From Lysobacteraceae bacterium (GTDB lineage Bacteria > Pseudomonadota > Gammaproteobacteria > Xanthomonadales > Wenzhouxiangellaceae), in the NCBI GenBank assembly GCA_020201235.1, contig JAIVHD010000264.1:1-6039 (forward strand): 6,039 bases of DNA. Reading direction: 5' to 3'. The position numbers and the translations under genes were made by a program. This document shows, piece after piece, positions 5,703 through 6,039 of this stretch (its first letter is position 1; every line of letters starts with the position of its first letter). Below the pieces are notes generated by a model. The model was not told where the DNA came from and did not search any database. It was given only the letters and a program-made list of their open reading frames with translations.

Positions 5703-5905
5703 GGTTTCCGATTTCCGGAAGAGCATCGTGTGCAAGGCAAGCTCCCAAGCTGTAGCAGAGCTCCGGAATAATGCGGGCCGAGGCACCTGCGCAGCGCCGT
5801 CTACCGGTGTGGGAGCCGGCCTCGCCGGCGAAAAATTTCGCCGACCCCCAACTTCCAACGCCCAGCCTCCGATTCCCGGTTTTGCCTTTCCGGAAACCGG
5901 AAACC
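5703..5905. repeat. 203-bp composite palindromic intergenic element (MITE/BIME-like)
   Basis: Terminal inverted repeats of 18 bp (5703-5720 and 5888-5905) match at 17 of 18 positions; each arm is itself two copies of a TTTCCGG-type unit, and a related CCGATTCCCGG lies at 5869-5879. Nested inside is a second inverted pair related to REP elements: 5732-5747 reads, reversed, TGGGAGCTTGCCTTGC, and 5810-5825 reads TGGGAGCCGGCCTCGC. The element fills nearly the whole gap between two convergent genes and contains no plausible coding frame or transposase. No T-rich hairpin tail is present. It could be a small non-autonomous mobile element, a BIME, or a folded 3'-end structure. Confidence 0.65.
5808..5843. 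repeat. REP-like palindrome with two overlapping stems
   Basis: TGTGGGAGCCGGCCTCGCCG and the bases after it resemble the REP sequences of pseudomonads and relatives (GTGGGAGC followed by a GC palindrome and GAA). GCCGGC (5815-5820) can pair with GCCGGC (5824-5829) over a CTC loop; alternatively CGGCGAA (5826-5832) pairs with TTCGCCG (5837-5843) over AAAT. The stems share bases, so only one can form at a time. Confidence 0.65.
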
Positions 5906-5911
5906 ATTCTT

Positions 5912-6039
5912 TCATTTCCACTTCAACTCGTAGAGATCCAGCCGGCGGTCCTTCATGTTGCGCACCGAGCCCTGCGAGCGCAATTCGCGCAGGTTGTCCA
6001 GGTCGAGATCGGCGATCAGCATGGTCTCCGAGTTGGCCG
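5912..6039 (-). CDS. Carbon-nitrogen hydrolase (nitrilase superfamily), C-terminal end
   Basis: Only the last 41 residues lie in the window, and the gene continues past the right edge. They run ANSETMLIADLDLDNLRELR, then SQGSVRNMKDRRLDLYELKWK and a TGA. The xADLDLDxLRELRxxGSV segment followed by DRRxDLY is the usual ending of nitrilase-superfamily amidohydrolases, the final strand and tail after the alpha-beta-beta-alpha core. The Glu-Lys-Cys catalytic residues lie upstream, outside the window, so neither activity nor substrate can be judged. Such domains also occur fused behind an N-acetyltransferase domain, which cannot be tested here. The gene converges on the enoyl-CoA isomerase-type gene across the palindromic element. 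Confidence 0.8.
   Translation of the reverse strand, partial: ANSETMLIADLDLDNLRELRSQGSVRNMKDRRLDLYELKWK

Noticed and set aside
5703..5905. Intrinsic terminator for the isomerase or nitrilase gene
   Set aside because: Hairpins are present but none is followed by a T run on either strand.

Overview
The window looks like ordinary chromosomal DNA from a GC-rich gammaproteobacterium. The clearest marker is a complete topoisomerase IV subunit B (ParE, 629 aa) that follows the Escherichia coli protein closely along its whole length. The HIT protein, the enoyl-CoA isomerase-type protein, the FmdB-type zinc ribbon and a REP-like palindrome fit the same picture; a Xanthomonadales/Chromatiales-like lineage is an inference only. 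I see no phage genes, transposase, CRISPR array, tRNA or rRNA.

Layout, left to right. On the minus strand at 1-984 are the N-terminal part of a HinT-like HIT protein (cut by the window edge) and, upstream of it, a 225-aa short-chain dehydrogenase/reductase-fold protein. A 71-bp divergent gap separates these from a plus-strand pair: a small FmdB-type zinc-ribbon protein (1056-1343) and parE (1575-3464). After a 322-bp gap with a candidate promoter and a perfect palindrome comes a Met-rich four-helix membrane protein resembling DUF6789 (3787-4209). It converges, across a strong bidirectional terminator (4360-4396), on a minus-strand gene for a secreted His/Tyr/Arg/Gly/Ser-rich protein (4466-4879). 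That gene is divergent from an enoyl-CoA hydratase/isomerase gene (4946-5701), which converges on the 3' end of a carbon-nitrogen hydrolase (nitrilase-type) gene running off the right edge.

The genes do not form one pathway. They are housekeeping (parE, hinT), metabolic (isomerase, nitrilase) and uncharacterised accessory genes in several short transcription units.

Three things merit a second look. First, the SDR protein keeps the catalytic Tyr but has lost the Lys, Ser and Asn positions of the catalytic tetrad. Second, the gap between the isomerase and nitrilase genes is almost filled by a 203-bp composite palindrome with 18-bp terminal inverted repeats around an inverted pair of REP-like elements. 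Third, the secreted low-complexity protein carries tandem SGYRGSHR repeats and ends in an outer-membrane-protein-like terminal strand. I found no convincing multi-gene novel system.
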